A stretch of 64,000 nucleotides of DNA from Janthinobacterium lividum PAMC 25724 (lineage in GTDB: Bacteria; Pseudomonadota; Gammaproteobacteria; Burkholderiales; Burkholderiaceae_D): contig AHHB01000028.1 in the NCBI GenBank assembly GCA_000242815.2, positions 124,001-188,000 on the forward strand, written 5' to 3'. The notes under the pieces were generated by a model that made no database searches, was not told where the DNA came from, and worked only from the letters and a program-made list of their open reading frames with translations. A program made the position numbers and the translations under genes. Below, in pieces: positions 15,501 through 24,494 of this stretch (its first letter is position 1; each line of letters opens with the position of its first letter).

Positions 15501-18500
15501 TGAAACGTCGCAGCGTGGTAGAGGAAGAGGCGGCCAAGCGATCCATGACGACGTTGGGCTCAGATCGTGCTGCTGGTCTTGCCACCAGTTTGCTGGCTGA
15601 GTTCAAGTATGCCGAGGATGTCGAAAAACGCGATCAGGAAGCGTTCGCGCGGAGGAAGAAATTGCTGGAGAAGGAGCTTGCTCTTACTGCCGGCAAGCCG
15701 AATAGCGCCAAAGAACAGACTGGTCTGCGCGGCACGATTGCCGAGGTGGATGCGCAGGCGCTGTCCCGCACACTGCAACTGAAAGATGATATCCGAGTCC
15801 TGGATATTAAGGATACCAAGCAGGCAGCGGCCAGCCTTGCCGACTTGGCTGACAAGCGCGCCGCAGACTTGCAAGCAATCCGAGCTCAATTGCAAGCACA
15901 AAAGGATGCGAACGACCTGATTGGCAAGAGTGCAATCGAAGTTAATTCTTTCAACAAGGCGCAGACCGAAGAGGTTGCTAAGCGGCTGGAAAATGAGGCG
16001 TCCATCATCGGGGCCAATGAGGCGCGTTCCGACGAGGCTGCAAAGATGCGCGAAACCGCTGCCGCCGTGCGCGAGCTGGGCGCTGAAAAAGCGCGCGGCT
16101 TGACCCTGAGCGCTGGCACTGACGTTGCCAAGGCAAAGGAGTTGCTGGATATCCTCGTCGCCGTCGATAACGCAGCCAAGCAGGCCGCGCAGGGCATGAC
16201 TGAATCGTTTGGCCGCGTCGGTTCCGCCATTGGCGGCCTGACGACTGCACTGTCCGGCTATGCGGTGCAGCAGATGACGATTGCCGCGCAGCTGGCGTCC
16301 ATCAAGGCCGATCCGAAAAATGGCGCCGACAAGATCGCCCAAGCTGAACTGGCTGCAACGAAGGCGTCGGCGACGGCCAAGGTCAAATCGTACGCAGACA
16401 TGGCCACTGCGGCGAAGGGCTTTTTTAAGGAAAACACGGCCGGCTACAAAGTCATGGAAGGGGCTGAGAAGGCATTTCGCGCCTACCAAATGGCTCAAGA
16501 AATACAAGCCATGGTAACCAAAAGCGGCTTGCTTACGGCATTCACCGGCATGTTCGTCACCGCTAAGGCCACCGAAACCGCAGTCGAGAAAGTATCTACA
16601 ACCACGTCCGTGGCCAACGCGGGGGCTCAAGCCAGCGCCTGGGGCGTCACGGCTGTAGTCAAGGCTATAGCATCGCTGCCGTTCCCGCTGAACCTGGCGG
16701 CCGGCGCTGCGACGCTTGCCGCTGTGGTTGCCATCGGCGCCAAGATGGTGGGCGGCATGAGTGGTGGCAGCGGTGGCGGAAAGTCTGCCGCCGATGTCCA
16801 GAAGGTTCAGGGCACCGGATCGGTGTTTGGCGACAGTTCGGCTAAGTCCGATTCGATCAGACGATCCATTGAGCAGCTGAAGGCTAATTCCGACAACATG
16901 CTGCCGATCAACCAGGGCATGCTGACGGCGCTTCAAAGTATCGAAGCGTCGATGGCGGGCCTGACGAATCTGGTAGTTCGCACGCCTGGCCTGACTGACG
17001 GCACCAACATGGGCATCCAGACCGGGACGATTGCCAAGTCGAACGGCATGTCCATCGCCTCTGGCGCGCAGATCGGCTCGATGATCGGGGGCTATATCGC
17101 CGGCCCGCTCGGGATGGCTATCGGTGCCATCGGCGGTGCAATCATCGGGGGGCTCAAAAGCATCTGGGGCAAGACGACGCAAAACATCGTCGATTCCGGC
17201 CTGCAATACGGTGGGAGTCTGCGTGGGCTGGAGGGTGGCAAGGGCTTCGCTCAGTACGCCAGCATCGACACGAAGAAATCTAGCTGGCTTGGACTGTCGA
17301 AGAGCACCAGCAACTCGGTGCAGACGCAAGGCCTGAACGATGAGCTATCCAAGCAGTTTGGGCTGATCTTTACGGGGCTGGACAAGTCGCTGCAGGCCGC
17401 TTCGGTGGCGATGGGTGGTTCGGCAGCCGAAGTGACGAAGGTGCTCGACAACCTGACGCTGGAAAGCACGAAGGTTTCACTCAAGGGCCTGACCGGCACG
17501 GCACTGACCGACGCGCTCAACTCCGTGATTTCCAAATCCATGGACGAGATTGCGCAAGCGGCGTTTCCGCAGTTCGATGACTTCCGCAAGGTGGGCGAGG
17601 GCTACGCCGAGACGGTCATGCGCCTGGCTGGCGACTACGCTAAGTTGGATTCGATCCTGGCGAGCAGCAGCACCACGTTCGGCGCAACTGGCATCGCCAG
17701 CATTGCCGCGCGCGAACGCCTGATCGAACTGACTGGCGGCATTGACAAGCTGGCCAGCCAGAGCAACGCCTTTATCCAAGGCTTCCTCAGTCAAGCCGAA
17801 CAGCTGGCACCGGTGCAAAAGTATGTCGCCGACCAACTGGCTGCGATGGGCCTGCAAAGCCTGACGACCCGGGACCAGTTCAAGAATTATGTCCTGGGCC
17901 TGGCAAGCTCGGGCGCTCTGCTCGTTTCCGGCGATATCACCACGCGCAGCCAAGAGCAGTACGCCGCACTTCTGGCCCTGTCCGAGGCATTCGCCAAAAC
18001 CCACGCCGCGACCGAGGACCTGACGAAATCCGAGCAGGCGATCGCGGACGAGCGCAAGGATCTGCAAACCCAGCTCAACGAGCTGACCATGACCAGCGTG
18101 CAAATGCTGGCCATGCAGCGCGCCGCCATCGCCGGCAGCAACAAGGCGCTGTTCGACCAGGTGCAAGCGGCCAAGGCAGTAGTTTCGGCCAAGGACGCAC
18201 TGGGCAAGGCCTACGAGAAAGAGGCGTCAGCGGCCCAAGCGGCGCTGGACAAGTCGAAATCGTGGGTCGCCACCCTCAATGGCCTGAACGCCAGCTTTGC
18301 CCTGGGCAACCAGTCCATCCTGACGCCGGAGCAGAAATACGCCGAGGCGCGCGCCCAGTTCGAGAAAACCCTTGCTGCGGCGAATGCTGGCGACACGACG
18401 GCGCAGTCCGGACTGTCGGCTGCTGAGCAGGCCTTCCTGACGGCCTCGCAGGCGGTGAACGCATCGGATGCCAAGTATGCGGCTGACTATGCACGAGTCA

Positions 18501-19036
18501 TTGCCGCTAACGAGGAGGCTGCCAAGTGGGCCTCGGCCCAAGTCAACGTGCAGCAGGCCAGCCTGGACGCCCTCAAGGCCCAGGTATCGGGCCTGATTAC
18601 CATCAACGACAGCGTGCTGACGGTGGCGCAAGCCATCGCCAACCTGCAAGCGGCGATGGGCACGGCGACCGGGCTGGGCGTCAAGTTCGACGGTTCGCAT
18701 GCCGGCGGCCTGGCCAACGTGCCGTTCGATGGCTACGCGGCCGAGCTGCACCGCGGTGAAATGGTGGTCGATGCGCCAGCGGCGGCAGCCATGCGGCGCT
18801 ACTTCGGTGGCGCACCAAGCCAGGGCGGCGGCAACAACGATGCGCTGGTGGCGGAAATCAAGCTGCTGCGCGCGGAAGTGGCAGCGCACCGCGCCGATCA
18901 GGACAAGCAAACCGGCGCCACCATCCAGGCCACCGTCGAATCGAACGACAAAGCGGCGAAAACGGTTGTGGCTGGTGTCGACAAATCAGCCAAGGGCTCA
19001 ATCTGGGCTAATACAGTGAAAGGTGAATACGCATGA
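12563..19036 (+). CDS. Phage tail length tape measure protein (2157 aa)
   Basis: This is the largest gene in the window. Residues 150-514 are five near-identical 73-residue helical repeats followed by a diverged sixth (to about 587). Directly after comes the conserved tape-measure segment AQFTDIIVSIQGGQNPMTV, then a hydrophobic segment near 630-660. Another glycine-rich hydrophobic stretch lies near residue 1500 (SMIGGYIAGPLGMAIGAI). The C-terminus has the common HAGGLANVPFDGYAAELHRGE motif. Tape measure length sets tail length, so repeat gain should lengthen the tail. The stop overlaps the next start in an ATGA. Confidence 0.92.
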   Translation: MANTIGGATIELAVDSSGVESGLDRVDGAVKRTGRTLDSLRTQGGGALDRIGTGADTAANRVDKATRNMISQFERFNSSLVTGKKVGSEFLEELARSRGADMMKLAPLIAQTRELEATQLRAKASTEAAAAAQQAAAEASRVQAAALREVAQAQAGKDSYVAGLREQIALYGKSTEEVLRYRAAQAGAAEAAGPLILQLQNMRAAHDAITESTRLEAQAQRQVAQAQANKDGFLSALREQVALHGKSAEEVLRYRAALAGAAADAEPMIQSITRMRAAQEAAAASAKAAADAQQAATQAQAKGDAFLLSLREQVALYGKSTEEVLRYKAAQAGAANTAEPQIQKLQQLKVAQEAVTEAARLAAAAQQQAAQAQSNRDTMLAGLREQIALYGKSTEEVLRYRAAQAGAAGAAEPLIQELQRQKVAQDAVMEATRLAAAAQQQAAQQQVAGTTMVASLREQIALYGKTTEEVLRYKAAQAGVAGAAEPHIQELQRLKLAEDAVTAAAKAAAEAQRQAAAAQTGRDSFVAGLQQQAAAIGKSRSELLELQAAQMGVTAQAAPFIAKLREVEQGLNHAGMSARATAAAMRGVPAQFTDIIVSIQGGQNPMTVLLQQGGQLKDMFGGLGAAAKALGGYVLGLINPYTIAAAAAAVLAAAFIQGRNEAIAYNKALIMAGNTATTTSNQLADMARNISKGVGTQGAAAEAVLAMVATGKVAAGNLEQFSTTAIKAQRALGQSVGDTAAQFADLAKAPAATLLKLDETFNFLTADVYKQVKALELQGRTVEAGTLAQKEWNKTLGDVSGKVTENLGSLQKAWKWVSDGAKEAWDSMLNVGREESLEDQLAAVQKRLATSSEAASGKLPNGLTAGAETRSPAYAKRLAEDLALEAILKSQIATEKAGIAPKETANKLREAGLKWVQDEEKYLTRVQLREQEIAKTSIQGAALVAAGSIKQSELDGRLGAIRIKYADTYNLSIDAQIELLKRRSVVEEEAAKRSMTTLGSDRAAGLATSLLAEFKYAEDVEKRDQEAFARRKKLLEKELALTAGKPNSAKEQTGLRGTIAEVDAQALSRTLQLKDDIRVLDIKDTKQAAASLADLADKRAADLQAIRAQLQAQKDANDLIGKSAIEVNSFNKAQTEEVAKRLENEASIIGANEARSDEAAKMRETAAAVRELGAEKARGLTLSAGTDVAKAKELLDILVAVDNAAKQAAQGMTESFGRVGSAIGGLTTALSGYAVQQMTIAAQLASIKADPKNGADKIAQAELAATKASATAKVKSYADMATAAKGFFKENTAGYKVMEGAEKAFRAYQMAQEIQAMVTKSGLLTAFTGMFVTAKATETAVEKVSTTTSVANAGAQASAWGVTAVVKAIASLPFPLNLAAGAATLAAVVAIGAKMVGGMSGGSGGGKSAADVQKVQGTGSVFGDSSAKSDSIRRSIEQLKANSDNMLPINQGMLTALQSIEASMAGLTNLVVRTPGLTDGTNMGIQTGTIAKSNGMSIASGAQIGSMIGGYIAGPLGMAIGAIGGAIIGGLKSIWGKTTQNIVDSGLQYGGSLRGLEGGKGFAQYASIDTKKSSWLGLSKSTSNSVQTQGLNDELSKQFGLIFTGLDKSLQAASVAMGGSAAEVTKVLDNLTLESTKVSLKGLTGTALTDALNSVISKSMDEIAQAAFPQFDDFRKVGEGYAETVMRLAGDYAKLDSILASSSTTFGATGIASIAARERLIELTGGIDKLASQSNAFIQGFLSQAEQLAPVQKYVADQLAAMGLQSLTTRDQFKNYVLGLASSGALLVSGDITTRSQEQYAALLALSEAFAKTHAATEDLTKSEQAIADERKDLQTQLNELTMTSVQMLAMQRAAIAGSNKALFDQVQAAKAVVSAKDALGKAYEKEASAAQAALDKSKSWVATLNGLNASFALGNQSILTPEQKYAEARAQFEKTLAAANAGDTTAQSGLSAAEQAFLTASQAVNASDAKYAADYARVIAANEEAAKWASAQVNVQQASLDALKAQVSGLITINDSVLTVAQAIANLQAAMGTATGLGVKFDGSHAGGLANVPFDGYAAELHRGEMVVDAPAAAAMRRYFGGAPSQGGGNNDALVAEIKLLRAEVAAHRADQDKQTGATIQATVESNDKAAKTVVAGVDKSAKGSIWANTVKGEYA
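13010..14323 (+). repeat. Six tandem 219-bp repeats inside the tape measure gene
   Basis: The codons for the V/L-L-R-Y motif begin at 13094, 13313, 13532, 13751 and 13970, each exactly 219 bases apart. The corresponding position of the diverged sixth copy is 14189, again 219 away. Units begin near 13010, 13229, 13448, 13667, 13886 and 14105. Each encodes 73 residues with the core LREQxALYGKSTEEVLRY. The sixth copy (GKSRSELLELQAAQMG) resembles the single segment seen in related tape measures, so the upstream copies may be expansions from it. Confidence 0.9.
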
Positions 19037-20508
19037 CCGATGAGCAATTTCTACAATGGCTGCAAAGCCCGTCGGCCACCCGCATGGTGCTGATTGAGGC
19101 GCAGGTGAACGTGGCAGGCAGCGAGGTGACGCGGTATATCGCCTCGCGGCCGTACGTCACCGGGCCGACCGAAGTGCCGGCGAACACCGAGTATCTGCCG
19201 CTGGCCACTGGCGGCCTGGCTTTCACCGAGCAGGTCAGCCTGACGGGGGAGGCTGGCCTTTCGGGCGGCGACATCGAGCTGGATAACGGCGACGGTGCAT
19301 TAGATGGCTGGTTGCTCGATGTGTGGCGCAACCGTACCATCAGAGCATGGGCTGGCGACCCTAGTTGGCCGCGCGCCGACTTCTGCCTGGTGTTTGACGG
19401 CATCATTGATGATGTTGGCAGTTCCAGCCGGGAGACGATCAACCTGGTGCTACGCGACAAGTTGCAGCGCTTGAATACGCCCATCACCGAGGCCAAGCTG
19501 GGCGGCACGTCGCCGAACAAAGACGCAATCTTGCCGATTCCGTTCGGGGAATGCCACAACGTGACGCCGTTGCTGATCAACCCGAATACCCTGGAATATG
19601 GATTTTTGGGGCCGGTCGAGTGGTTTATCAATGACGAGGCGCGCACCAGTGGCAAGCCAGCACCGACCGTTATCAATACCGCCACAGGGCGCTTCACGCT
19701 GCCGATCAACCCGCTGGCTAACACCGTCACCATCAGCGTGCAGGGCGATAACGTGGGCGGCTACGCGCCGCGCATCGCGCCGCTGGTGCAGCGTATCGCC
19801 ACCGGCTACGGCAAGGCAGCTGACCGATTCACTCTGGCTGACCTGGACCTGGCTAATCTGGCCGCCTTCGACGCCGCTCACCCGCAAAAGGTGGGCCTGT
19901 ACGTTGCCGACCGCACAAACCAGGCGCAAGCCATTCAGCAGCTGGCCGGCAGCGTGGGCGCCCAGGCGCTGATGTCGCGCACGGGCAAGTTGCGCCTGGT
20001 GCAAATCGCCTTGCCCGCTATCGGCGTGCCGATTGAGATTGGACCGGACCAGATGCTGGAGCACTCGTTGCGCCCGGTCCAGCGCTTGCCGGTGGCCGCC
20101 GCCGTCAAGATAGCCTTTGACCGCAACTACACGGTGCAGGCTGGCCTTGTCACCTCGCTGCCACCGGCGCATGCCGAACTGTATGCCGCCGAATGGCTGA
20201 CCGAGACAGTAGTCGACGAGGCGGTGCGCGCGCGCTACCGTTTGACCGATGACCCGGTGCAGATCGAGACGTGCCTCAAGTCGCGCGCCGATGCGCAGGC
20301 CGAGGCGGCGCGGCGCCTAGCGATGAACAAGGCGCCGCGCACCATTTATGAACTGGATGGGGAACCTGAATTGATGATGCTTGAACTGGGGCAGCCTGTG
20401 CTGCTGCGCGATGCGCGCTTCGGCCTGCAGGATGGTTTGCCGGGTGTGGTGGTGCTGCTGTCGCGCTATTGGCTGACCGGCCGCGTCACCGTGGGGGTGC
20501 TGGTATGA
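19033..20508 (+). CDS. Phage tail protein, baseplate/tail-tip hub-like (491 aa)
   Basis: The 491-residue product follows the tape measure with a 4-base overlap. It starts MTDEQFLQWLQSPSATRMVLIE and contains GGLAFTEQVSLTGEAGLSGGDIEL and PFGECHNVTPLLINP, then LADLDLANLAAFDAAHPQKVGLYV and a C-terminal EPELMMLELGQPVLLRDARFGL. It resembles large tail-tip or hub proteins of siphoviruses that sit at the distal end of the tube. I cannot name an exact ortholog. Its stop overlaps the following start in ATGA. Confidence 0.65.
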   Translation: MTDEQFLQWLQSPSATRMVLIEAQVNVAGSEVTRYIASRPYVTGPTEVPANTEYLPLATGGLAFTEQVSLTGEAGLSGGDIELDNGDGALDGWLLDVWRNRTIRAWAGDPSWPRADFCLVFDGIIDDVGSSSRETINLVLRDKLQRLNTPITEAKLGGTSPNKDAILPIPFGECHNVTPLLINPNTLEYGFLGPVEWFINDEARTSGKPAPTVINTATGRFTLPINPLANTVTISVQGDNVGGYAPRIAPLVQRIATGYGKAADRFTLADLDLANLAAFDAAHPQKVGLYVADRTNQAQAIQQLAGSVGAQALMSRTGKLRLVQIALPAIGVPIEIGPDQMLEHSLRPVQRLPVAAAVKIAFDRNYTVQAGLVTSLPPAHAELYAAEWLTETVVDEAVRARYRLTDDPVQIETCLKSRADAQAEAARRLAMNKAPRTIYELDGEPELMMLELGQPVLLRDARFGLQDGLPGVVVLLSRYWLTGRVTVGVLV

Positions 20509-21515
20509 GGCCCATTGCGGGAGAGCGCGACAACATCATCATGAATACCGTGCCGCGCTTCGCGCCGGCGACCGACCGCGTGCTGCTGCTGGCGGCCACG
20601 GCGCAGGCGTTCAAGGTGGCGGCAACGGGCTTGGCCAGCCCGGCAGCCATCACGTTCACGGCGGCCCTGCTGAATATGGCAGGGGCTGTCGATATCGTTA
20701 CCAGCGATGGCAGCGTGCTAGAACTTGCAGGCAACGTCGCAACGCTGCGCTACGCGGCCATGGCCAGCAATACGACCGTGATCACGGCCCGCATCGTGGT
20801 CGATGGCCTGACCTACACCGCCAGCCAAACGGTGAGCAAGCTTTTCGATGGCGTGACTGGCAACTCCTCGCGCGTCTGTTACAGCAAGACCAGCTTGTCC
20901 TCGCTGGCCAGCGCGCCTGCAACGATCAGCACGGCCGGAAGCGCATCGTACCCGCCGCTCAACACTTGGGGCGCAGGCACTGTATGGGAAGGCTCGCCGC
21001 AAGAATTCGCTGCGGGCGAATCGCTATACCGGTCTGATGGGATTTTCAACCCGGCCAGCGGCACCACCACGTGGAGCGCGCCGTACCTGAATGCGTTGAA
21101 AGTGGGGCGGCTGAGCGCGATCAGCGCAGATATCGGCGAGATTACGGCCGGCACCTTGAGGGCGGTCACGATTTATGGCGGCCCTGGGTATCTGACCAAG
21201 GACTATGCCTGGCCCACCAACGGCCTCGGCGGCTTCCACCTGAGTTCCGCTGGGCTGCTCATGGGCTGCTACAGCACGGGGAAATACTTTGAGGCCCGGG
21301 CAGATGGCAATCTTTACATGCCAGGGCTGAAGGTCGAGAACGGTCAGGCTGTATTTTCTGGGCAGCTCTCCGGTGTGGCGGGCACCTTCGGCATCCTGCA
21401 AAGCCCTGGGCGCGCTACCGGGGCAGCCGGATACGACTTGCTGGCGACAGGTATCTACTTTTATGACGGCACGCATCCTATGCCGTACATCGAGCTGGGA
21501 GCGTCAATTACATGA
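20505..21515 (+). CDS. Tail tip/fibre attachment protein (336 aa)
   Basis: ATG at 20505 overlaps the previous stop. An N-terminal beta region (VPRFAPATDRVLLLAATAQAF) is followed by a central LKVGRLSAISADIGEITAGTLR segment, the repeated 'I-x-A-D-I-G-x-I-T-A-G' motif typical of lambda J-like and other tail-tip proteins before a receptor-binding C-terminus. The C-terminal third (YFYDGTHPMPYIELGASI) is beta-rich and probably trimeric. Likely role: tail tip or central fibre in host recognition. Confidence 0.6.
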   Translation: MRPIAGERDNIIMNTVPRFAPATDRVLLLAATAQAFKVAATGLASPAAITFTAALLNMAGAVDIVTSDGSVLELAGNVATLRYAAMASNTTVITARIVVDGLTYTASQTVSKLFDGVTGNSSRVCYSKTSLSSLASAPATISTAGSASYPPLNTWGAGTVWEGSPQEFAAGESLYRSDGIFNPASGTTTWSAPYLNALKVGRLSAISADIGEITAGTLRAVTIYGGPGYLTKDYAWPTNGLGGFHLSSAGLLMGCYSTGKYFEARADGNLYMPGLKVENGQAVFSGQLSGVAGTFGILQSPGRATGAAGYDLLATGIYFYDGTHPMPYIELGASIT

Positions 21516-21539
21516 AAAATAACAAAAATGGAGATCAGG

Positions 21540-21824
21540 ATGTCTGAGCAGGTCTTGATCGTGCGCGAACCTGGCACGAGCCGGGTGAAATTTGATTCTC
21601 GCCTGGCAGTGGGGGGCGTGTGCCTAGGAATTTATGATGTTCCGTCCGGTGGGCATACCTACTCATTCCCTGGGATGGGGCCTTCTTTGGTCGGAATGGT
21701 CCTGACCATCAGTGGCAACAATTTGTCGGGTCTGGCTTATACATACGATAATGCCCTGGGCTACCCACGGTTTATTTTTAATGGCGTGAGTATTGGTGAG
21801 CCGGTCGCGCTCTTCGTCAAATGA
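21540..21824 (+). CDS. Small tail-associated protein (94 aa)
   Basis: Two in-frame ATGs are possible, at 21528 and 21540. The second has a GGAGATCAGG ribosome-binding site at better spacing and is chosen. The 94-residue product (MSEQVLIVREPGTSRVKFDSRLA...) is predicted to be beta-rich with no charged coiled coil. It overlaps the next gene by 4 bases. It has no recognised family. Its position suggests a minor tail-tip or fibre component. Confidence 0.55.
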   Translation: MSEQVLIVREPGTSRVKFDSRLAVGGVCLGIYDVPSGGHTYSFPGMGPSLVGMVLTISGNNLSGLAYTYDNALGYPRFIFNGVSIGEPVALFVK

Positions 21825-22558
21825 GTGCCCGTCTTCGCATCCGCAATGGTGCGCGTGAGCTTGTGGTGACATCAGAGGGGCGTCTGCCGTACTGCCTCGG
21901 CATGGCCACGCCGCAACCTGTCGCTCAGCCCGCTGGCGACGTGAGAAATGCCGCGCCTGGGCGTGTCGCAGGCTATCAGGACTATCGCGTCTACCACCCC
22001 GGCCCTATTTTGGCGGCCTTTGATCTCCCCCTCGGTCGCAATGTCGGCATTGTCAGTTTGACGAGTCCAGCGCCAGGAATTTGGGACATTCGTGCCTATT
22101 GTGGCGCCTCACCGGACGCGTATGGGTTCGACACGCAATACGCTCTAGATGTATGGGCGTTCGGCCTCCCGGGCGCCACTCCAGCATCGAAAGGGTTGGT
22201 CCTACGCGACCCAATCAGCCAAGTGATCGCTGCTGATTTCGGGCAGCATTCGCCGTTATTCCCTCGTGGGTCAGGCGTGACAGGCGGAACAGTAACGCGT
22301 GTCAGCATCCCGTTGCTACAGCGCCCAGTCGGGATCGGAATGCCAAATTTTTGGAGCACTTCGGAATCGGCGGGCAGCAAACCTGGCAGTTTCGATCACG
22401 AAGAGCGCCGCTCGAACTGGTGCCGCACTAGCGCCACCGAATTGACTGTCACAAACAACGTCATGCAGCGCTACACCATGCCGGCAGGTGATGCGTATCA
22501 GGATGGGCTGGACGGTGAAGGCACAATTTTTATTATTGAAGGCGCAAACCTGCCATGA
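21821..22558 (+). CDS. Tail-associated protein of unknown fold (245 aa)
   Basis: The start overlaps the preceding stop in ATGA. The 245-residue product (MSARLRIRNGARELVVTSEGRLPYCLG) is rich in Gly, Pro and aromatic residues and has several WD/WA patches (GIWDIRAYCGASP, DVWAFGLPGATP). It contains five Cys, unusual for a phage tail protein. There is no recognised family. The position between tail tip and distal fibre genes suggests a virion surface protein. The next gene overlaps by 4 bases. Confidence 0.55.
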   Translation: MSARLRIRNGARELVVTSEGRLPYCLGMATPQPVAQPAGDVRNAAPGRVAGYQDYRVYHPGPILAAFDLPLGRNVGIVSLTSPAPGIWDIRAYCGASPDAYGFDTQYALDVWAFGLPGATPASKGLVLRDPISQVIAADFGQHSPLFPRGSGVTGGTVTRVSIPLLQRPVGIGMPNFWSTSESAGSKPGSFDHEERRSNWCRTSATELTVTNNVMQRYTMPAGDAYQDGLDGEGTIFIIEGANLP

Positions 22559-23385
22559 CAAACCTACGCATCATTCACGACAACGCCGCCGACCGGGCCG
22601 TGCTGACGGCATCCAGCCAGGCCGGCGCGCTGGGCCCTGCCAACCTTCAGCGCGAACGCAAGTCAGCGGTGCTGCGCTCTGTCGGCACGGCGCTGACCAT
22701 TACCGCCACGCTACCGCTGGGCGAGATCATCGGCGGCGTGGTCCTGCCGTTCTGCAACCTGACTTCGAATGCCAAAATCCGCGTGCGTGGCTATACCGCG
22801 CCCGGGGATGCCGTGCCGGTGATCGATACCGGCCTGGTGCTGGCATGCGCCTATGCGCCGCTGGGCACACGGGACTGGGGCACTACGGCGCTGGCGGTCA
22901 ATGCCTTTTCATTTGGTGGTGGCACCTATGCGCGCGCCTGGTTCCCACGCCAGACCGCGCGCTATTTTGTGATCGACCTCACTGATTCTGCTAACCCCGC
23001 CGGTTACATCGAGTGCTCGCGCCTGGTGATGGGGAACTACTGGGAGCCCGATAACAACGCCAGCTACGGCGCCAGCGTGACGCCTGTCGACACGTCGACC
23101 CAGTACCGCAAGGCTTCCGGCGAGCAGGGCGTCGAGGCCGGCTGCAGCTACCGCAAGCTGTCGTTGCCGCTCGATCACATGACGCCGACAGATCGCGCCG
23201 CAGTCTGGCGCCTGGTGCGCGGCAGCGGCAAGCGCCTGCCGATTCTGGTGAGCCTGTTTCCCGATGATGCCGATCCTGAGCTGGAGCAAACCCACCAGCT
23301 ATATGGCCGTCTCAGCGAACTGGCCGCCATTTCGGCGTCGTACTTTCAAACCTATGCAACATCGCTTGATATCGAGGAACTGTAA
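22555..23385 (+). CDS. Phage tail protein with a jellyroll-like N-terminus (276 aa)
   Basis: The 276-residue product begins MTNLRIIHDNAADRAVLTASSQAGALGPANLQ, an opening shared by phage tail proteins that carry a carbohydrate-binding-like jellyroll. The middle segment TARYFVIDLTDSANPAGYIECSRLVMG is typical of those domains (discoidin-like). The C-terminus (AISASYFQTYATSLDIEEL) is conserved-looking. It is likely a baseplate or fibre-network protein touching the host surface. It overlaps both neighbours by 1 to 4 bases. Confidence 0.6.
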   Translation: MTNLRIIHDNAADRAVLTASSQAGALGPANLQRERKSAVLRSVGTALTITATLPLGEIIGGVVLPFCNLTSNAKIRVRGYTAPGDAVPVIDTGLVLACAYAPLGTRDWGTTALAVNAFSFGGGTYARAWFPRQTARYFVIDLTDSANPAGYIECSRLVMGNYWEPDNNASYGASVTPVDTSTQYRKASGEQGVEAGCSYRKLSLPLDHMTPTDRAAVWRLVRGSGKRLPILVSLFPDDADPELEQTHQLYGRLSELAAISASYFQTYATSLDIEEL

Positions 23386-24419
23386 TGGAAGATATTTTTA
23401 CTCCCGAAATGAAGAACTGGCTCGATGAGCTCAATAACCTGGCCAAGGGGCAGCTGCTGCCTATTCAGCCGGACTGGAACGCGGCGCCGAATAGCCTGAA
23501 GGCAATCGCCAACAAGCCCACGTTGGCGGCCGTGGCCATTTCGGGCAGCAAGGTTGACGTCGGCTTGGGCAGCGTCGATAACACCAGCGATGCAAATAAA
23601 CCTATCTCAACGGCGCAGCAAACAGCGCTGAACTTGAAGGCGAGCGCGGCCAGTCCCAGCACCACCGGGAACTGGTCGCATACAGGGGGATCAATATCAC
23701 TGGATTCCGGCACATCTACCTGGGCTGCGTTCAGAACAGGTATCGTCGGAAATTCATATATGAAGTTTATCAAAGGCGGCAGCGATCTACAAATCGGGTA
23801 CCTCGGCTCAGATGGCGGGGCCTTGGTGCCTGGGGGCATTGGTGAAAATTTTGTGGTTCGGGGAACCAGTCATCTGGTTTTGGTATCTGACGGCCAGGTA
23901 GTGCGTCCCGGGGTCGACGCCGCGCACAATCTCGGCCTACCCAGCTATCGCTGGGGGAACTCCTATTTCTCGGTCGCACCGACTGTTACATCAGATGCAC
24001 GCGAAAAAGATATGTTTCGCGCACTCGGTCCTGCAGAGATTGCGGCGGCCGTAGACCTGGCGCGGGCGATTGGCGTCTATCGCTGGAAAACCGCAATAGC
24101 GCTGAAGGGGCGCGGCGCCCGGGAGCATATCGGGCCGACCGTCCAGGTTGCGATGCAGATCATGGCAGCGCACGGCCTTGACCCGTTCAACTACGGATTC
24201 ATCTGCTATGACTCATGGAAGGGGGAAATCATCGAGCATGCAGCCATCGAGGCGACAGAAGACCGGGAAATGCAGCCAGCATGGACTGAAATAATTCCTG
24301 CCGGTGATCGTTACGCATTCCGCTACGACGAGTTGAATCAGTTTATCGCGGCAGGACTAGAGGCGCGCCAGACCGCGATTGAGGTACGGCTTGCAGCCCT
24401 AGAAAGCACCACCCCATAA
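23385..24419 (+). CDS. Tail fibre with C-terminal S74 intramolecular chaperone
   Basis: The first 200 or so residues form a fibre-like region with GDVGLGSVDNTSDANKPI-type sequence, common at phage fibre N-termini. From S203 (TSDAREKD) to the end is a Peptidase_S74 chaperone domain: AIGVYRWKT, REHIGPTVQVAMQIM and GLDPFNYGFICYDSW. Members trimerise, help fold the fibre and then cut themselves off at the Ser of the SD motif. The mature fibre is therefore expected to end just before S203. This is the last structural gene before the lysis cassette. Confidence 0.85.
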   Translation: MEDIFTPEMKNWLDELNNLAKGQLLPIQPDWNAAPNSLKAIANKPTLAAVAISGSKVDVGLGSVDNTSDANKPISTAQQTALNLKASAASPSTTGNWSHTGGSISLDSGTSTWAAFRTGIVGNSYMKFIKGGSDLQIGYLGSDGGALVPGGIGENFVVRGTSHLVLVSDGQVVRPGVDAAHNLGLPSYRWGNSYFSVAPTVTSDAREKDMFRALGPAEIAAAVDLARAIGVYRWKTAIALKGRGAREHIGPTVQVAMQIMAAHGLDPFNYGFICYDSWKGEIIEHAAIEATEDREMQPAWTEIIPAGDRYAFRYDELNQFIAAGLEARQTAIEVRLAALESTTP

Positions 24420-24448
24420 CGTCACGCAGTTCAATTGCAACAATCTAG

Positions 24449-24468
24449 CCGCCTTCGGGCGGTTTTTT
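24449..24468 (+). terminator. Intrinsic terminator between tail and lysis modules
   Basis: CCGCC and GGCGG form a stem around TTCG, followed by six T. It lies 30 bases after the fibre stop codon and 27 bases before the holin-like gene. Confidence 0.78.
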
Positions 24469-24494
24469 CATTTCCACCACCTGAAAGGCACTAC

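Noticed and set aside
15560-17329. 589-codon minus-strand ORF inside the tape measure gene
   Set aside because: Shadow of the tape measure frame.
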